Source: Streptococcus shenyangsis (GTDB lineage: Bacteria; Bacillota; Bacilli; Lactobacillales; Streptococcaceae). From it: a DNA stretch of 59,382 nucleotides. The stretch is taken from assembly GCF_006385785.1 (NCBI RefSeq), contig NZ_VFSH01000002.1, positions 1-59,382 of the forward strand. The letters run 5' to 3'. Below, in pieces: positions 58,101 through 59,382 of this stretch (positions within the stretch are counted from its first letter, which is position 1; every line of letters starts with the position of its first letter). Under the pieces are notes generated by a model. That model was not told the DNA's origin, made no database searches, and saw nothing but the letters and a program-made list of their open reading frames with translations. A program made the position numbers and the translations under genes.

Positions 58101-59382
58101 TTCTGACGCTGTTTGGATTGCTTCTAGGGCTTTCTCTTTACCTACTGAAGTTACTGCTTCAATTGCTTTAACTCCTGTAGTTTGAGCACCGTCTACACCA
58201 TCTTGATCTTTCGCTTCATTGATAGCTTTTACGGCTGCGATGGCTGCTTTCGCTACTTCAGCTTTCGCTGCTGCTTTTTCATCGTCGGATAAGTTAGAAT
58301 TATTATCGATTTCTTTTTCTTTCGCTGTTTTTTCAGCATTGATTGCTGTAATTGCAACTTCTTTTTCGATAGCTAATTTTCCTTTATCTTTTGCAGAATT
58401 GATACCATCTTCAGTTGTTGCTTTATCAATAGCATCTGTTGCATCTTTTGCTTCTTTAGCTACTTTTGCTTTTTCTTCCGCCTTTTGTTCTGGCGTTAAG
58501 GTTGTACTAGCTTCAATAGCATCTGTCGCTTTTTTAGCAGCAGCTGCAATTTCTTTTTTAGCACCATCTCTGTCAAGATCTTTCAATAACTCTGCTGCTT
58601 TTGTTAATTCTGCTTTGGCTGCATCTACTTTCGTTTGAGCTGCTTGTACTTCTGCTTTAGATGCATTATCAGCTTTTGCTAATACTGTTGCTGCTTCTGT
58701 CTTAGCAGCTTCTAATTGTGCTTTTAATTCTTCATATTTTGTATTATAAGCTTCAATACTATTTGGTGTTTTTCCAGTTGTATCTGCTTTTACTAATGAA
58801 TCTGCATCTGTTTTTAGTTTAGCTTTTTCTTCCGCTGTTGCTGCTTCTACTAAAGCTTGTTTTGCCGCTTCTAATGCTTCTTTCTTCTCATTAACTTTAT
58901 TTAAAGCTTCTGTTATTTTTTCTGGTGTTGCATTTTCGTCATTAATTACTGCTTCTGCTTCTTTAATGGCTTCTTCTGCAGCTGTTTTCTTATCAGTATA
59001 TGTTTTCGCACTATCCGCAGTTTTTCCTGTTGTTGGATCTGCTGCTGTTGTTAATTCGCTTAACGCTTCTTTTGCTTTTGTTAACTCAGCTTTATCTGCT
59101 TTATTCACTAATAATTCTGCTGCTTTATCTAAAGCTGTTTTCGCTGCTTCTACTTTTGCTTGAGCAGCTTGAACTTCCTCTTTTGTTGCATTAGTGCCTT
59201 TCGCTAAAGCTTTGGCTGCTTCTGTCTTGGCAGCTTCTAATTCTGCTTTAAACTCTTCATATTTTCTGTCATATGCTGCGATACTTTCTGGTGTTTTACC
59301 TGTTTCATCAGCTTTCTTCAATGAATCAGAGTCCGTTTGTAATTTTGTTTTTTCTTCAGGAGTTGCTGCTTCTACAAGAAGA
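55116..59382 (-). CDS. Giant LPNTG surface protein with FIVAR-, DUF1542- and Pro-rich repeats (5' end outside window)
   Basis: The frame is open across the whole interval to the window edge, so the signal peptide and N-terminus are missing; an apparent start at 59321 is only an internal Leu codon (TTG). From the visible N-terminal side there are at least three FIVAR-like helical segments (KTPESIAAYDRKYEEF, KTADSAKTYTDKK, KTPNSIEAYNTKYEEL), then eleven DUF1542-like 75-residue units, nine of them nearly identical, then ten Pro-rich 26-residue units, and a wall-sorting signal with LPNTG (codons 55215-55229), a hydrophobic stretch and RRRKEDEEA. Family resemblance is to Ebh-like and other streptococcal repeat adhesins that hold host or bacterial ligands away from the cell. 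Ligand unknown. Confidence 0.92.
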   Translation of the reverse strand, partial: LLVEAATPEEKTKLQTDSDSLKKADETGKTPESIAAYDRKYEEFKAELEAAKTEAAKALAKGTNATKEEVQAAQAKVEAAKTALDKAAELLVNKADKAELTKAKEALSELTTAADPTTGKTADSAKTYTDKKTAAEEAIKEAEAVINDENATPEKITEALNKVNEKKEALEAAKQALVEAATAEEKAKLKTDADSLVKADTTGKTPNSIEAYNTKYEELKAQLEAAKTEAATVLAKADNASKAEVQAAQTKVDAAKAELTKAAELLKDLDRDGAKKEIAAAAKKATDAIEASTTLTPEQKAEEKAKVAKEAKDATDAIDKATTEDGINSAKDKGKLAIEKEVAITAINAEKTAKEKEIDNNSNLSDDEKAAAKAEVAKAAIAAVKAINEAKDQDGVDGAQTTGVKAIEAVTSVGKEKALEAIQTASETKIASIDKNAKLSDDEKAAAKSEVAKAAIAAVKAINEAKDQDGVDGAQTTGVKAIEAVTSVGKEKALEAIQTASEAKIASIDKNAKLSDDEKAAAKSEVAKAAIAAVKAINEAKDQDGVDGAQTTGVKAIEAVTSVGKEKALEAIQTASETKIASIDKNAKLSDDEKAAAKSEVAKAAIAAVKAINEAKDQDGVDGAQTTGVKAIEAVTPVGKEKALEAIQTASEAKIASIDKNAKLSDDEKAAAKAEVAQAAIAAVNAINEAKDQEGVDAAQTTGVKAIEAVTPVGKEKALEAIQTASEAKIASIDKNAKLSDDKKAAAKAEVAQAAIAAVNAINEAKDQEGVDGAQTAGVKAIEAVTPVGKEKALEAIQTASEAKIASIDKNAKLSDDEKAAAKAEVAKAAIAAVNAINEAKDQEGVDGAQTAGVKAIEAVTPVGKEKALEAIQTASEAKIASIDKNAKLSDDEKAAAKAEVAQAALAAVNAINEAKDQDGVDAAQTAGVKAIEAVTPVGKEKALEAIQTASEAKIASIDKNAKLSDDEKAAAKAEVAQAAIAAVNAINEAKDQDGVDAAQTTGVKAIEAVTPVGKEKALEAIQTASETKIASIDKNAKLSDDEKAAAKAEVAQAAIAAVNAINEAKDQDGVDAAQTTGVKAIEAVNPVGTSSTNSAGNGITPPTVEVPAYTEPVGTSSTDGEGNVIIPPTAEVPAYTDPVGTSSTDGSGNVITPPTVEIPAYTDPVGTSSADGSGNVITPPTVEIPAYTDPVGTSSADGSGNVITPPTLEVPAYTDPVGTSSTDGDGNVITPPTVEVPAYTDPVGTSSTDGEGNVITPPTVEVPAYTDPVGTSNTDGDGNVITPPTVEVPAYTDPVGTSSTDGAGNVITPPTAEVPAYTEPVGTSSTAGDGNVVTPPTAEVPAYTGSVNGISEEMPAQPHKDGSANEMSDGTPVSETTINKDRQLPNTGTADSTVAMVAAAASAVLGLGLAGRRRKEDEEA
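55341..56120 (-). repeat. Ten tandem 78-bp (26-aa) Pro-rich units
   Basis: Units of the pattern VGTSSTDG-GNVITPPTVEV then PAYTDP, ten in a row. Differences cluster at the residues after DG (D, E, S, A) and T/A before EVP. They are between the DUF1542-like region and the sorting signal and probably form a wall-spanning stalk. Confidence 0.9.
56130..58154 (-). repeat. Nine tandem 225-bp (75-aa) DUF1542-like units
   Basis: Each unit runs from VT(P/S)VGKEKALEAIQTASE through IASIDKNAKLSDDEKAAAK to INEAKDQ(D/E)GVD and GVKAIEA. Three units nearest the N-terminus use TSVG with KSEVAKAAIAAVKA; the six nearest the C-terminus use mainly TPVG with KAEVAQAAIAAVNA. Two more divergent units precede the block (about 58155-58570). 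Confidence 0.9.

Noticed and set aside
55341..58154. Possible CRISPR array because of regular repeats
   Set aside because: The repeats are contiguous coding units of 78 and 225 bp with no unique spacers, in frame within one protein.
56194..58638. Series of 63-aa plus-strand frames repeated every 225 bp
   Set aside because: They are antisense images of the 75-aa surface-protein repeats; no ribosome sites and the spacing equals the repeat unit.
59319..59321. Start codon of the surface protein
   Set aside because: It is a TTG inside a conserved repeat (DSLKKADETGK); the frame continues open to 59382, so the gene is truncated by the window edge.

Overview
This window is a stretch of mostly core chromosome from a streptococcus of the mitis/pneumoniae group. 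That placement rests on several things seen together: RUP and BOX repeats, a sufCDSUB operon, homologues I recognise as RocS, MacP and CpoA, a competence gene (coiA) with a cin-box-like promoter, and extended -10 promoters (TGnTATAAT) throughout. The long repeat-rich LPNTG surface protein and the content of the intergenic regions suit an oral commensal such as S. mitis or S. oralis at least as well as S. pneumoniae; I cannot name the species from sequence alone.

Layout, low to high coordinates. 1-1.9 kb: end of an upstream transcription unit, an aquaglyceroporin gene and an intergenic region with a RUP/BOX hybrid. 1.9-7.1 kb: the Suf iron-sulfur assembly operon (minus strand, order sufC-sufD-sufS-sufU-sufB). 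7.2-11.5 kb: dnaX, a free methionine-R-sulfoxide reductase gene, rpsA, tRNA-Tyr, tRNA-Gln and small conserved genes. 11.5-14.6 kb: ilvE and an orphan oligopeptide-binding lipoprotein. 14.6-15.6 kb: decayed IS630-type transposase carrying a RUP and a MITE-like element. 15.6-18.5 kb: a closed three-gene unit of two esterase-family hydrolases and an ATP-grasp ligase. 18.5-21 kb: nifS-like cysteine desulfurase with thiI. 21-28 kb: a membrane/wall-spanning protein, a BOX element, a membrane GDPD, a DEDDh exonuclease, and the block glmU-nudix-macP-mtnN-rocS that links wall precursor synthesis, PBP2a activation and chromosome segregation.

28-32.7 kb (plus strand): a GH25-like gene broken by a nonsense codon, a DUF368 membrane protein, a YbaK-type deacylase, a histidine phosphatase and lysS. 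32.7-35 kb: amino-acid ABC importer. 35-43 kb: obg with two very small genes, a PspC-domain protein, the two glycolipid glycosyltransferases (cpoA and its partner), a DUF59 protein, rpoD and dnaG. 43-46 kb: a TrpXYZ-like ABC transporter under a T-box leader. 46-50 kb: ppc and ftsW. 50-54.8 kb: prsA/ppmA, an O-methyltransferase, pepF and coiA. 54.8-59.4 kb: a RUP inserted inside another RUP, then the 3' part of a giant surface protein (FIVAR-like, DUF1542-like and Pro-rich repeats, LPNTG anchor) that runs off the window.

The least expected signals are three genes (GAF/fRMsr, a 64-aa membrane protein, cpoA) whose extended -10 box sits only 6-7 nt from the start codon with no Shine-Dalgarno, which predicts leaderless mRNAs; a repeat nest (RUP in RUP, RUP in IS630, RUP/BOX hybrid, MITE); and the uncharacterised ATP-grasp plus double-esterase operon. 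I found no CRISPR array, prophage or classic defence island.
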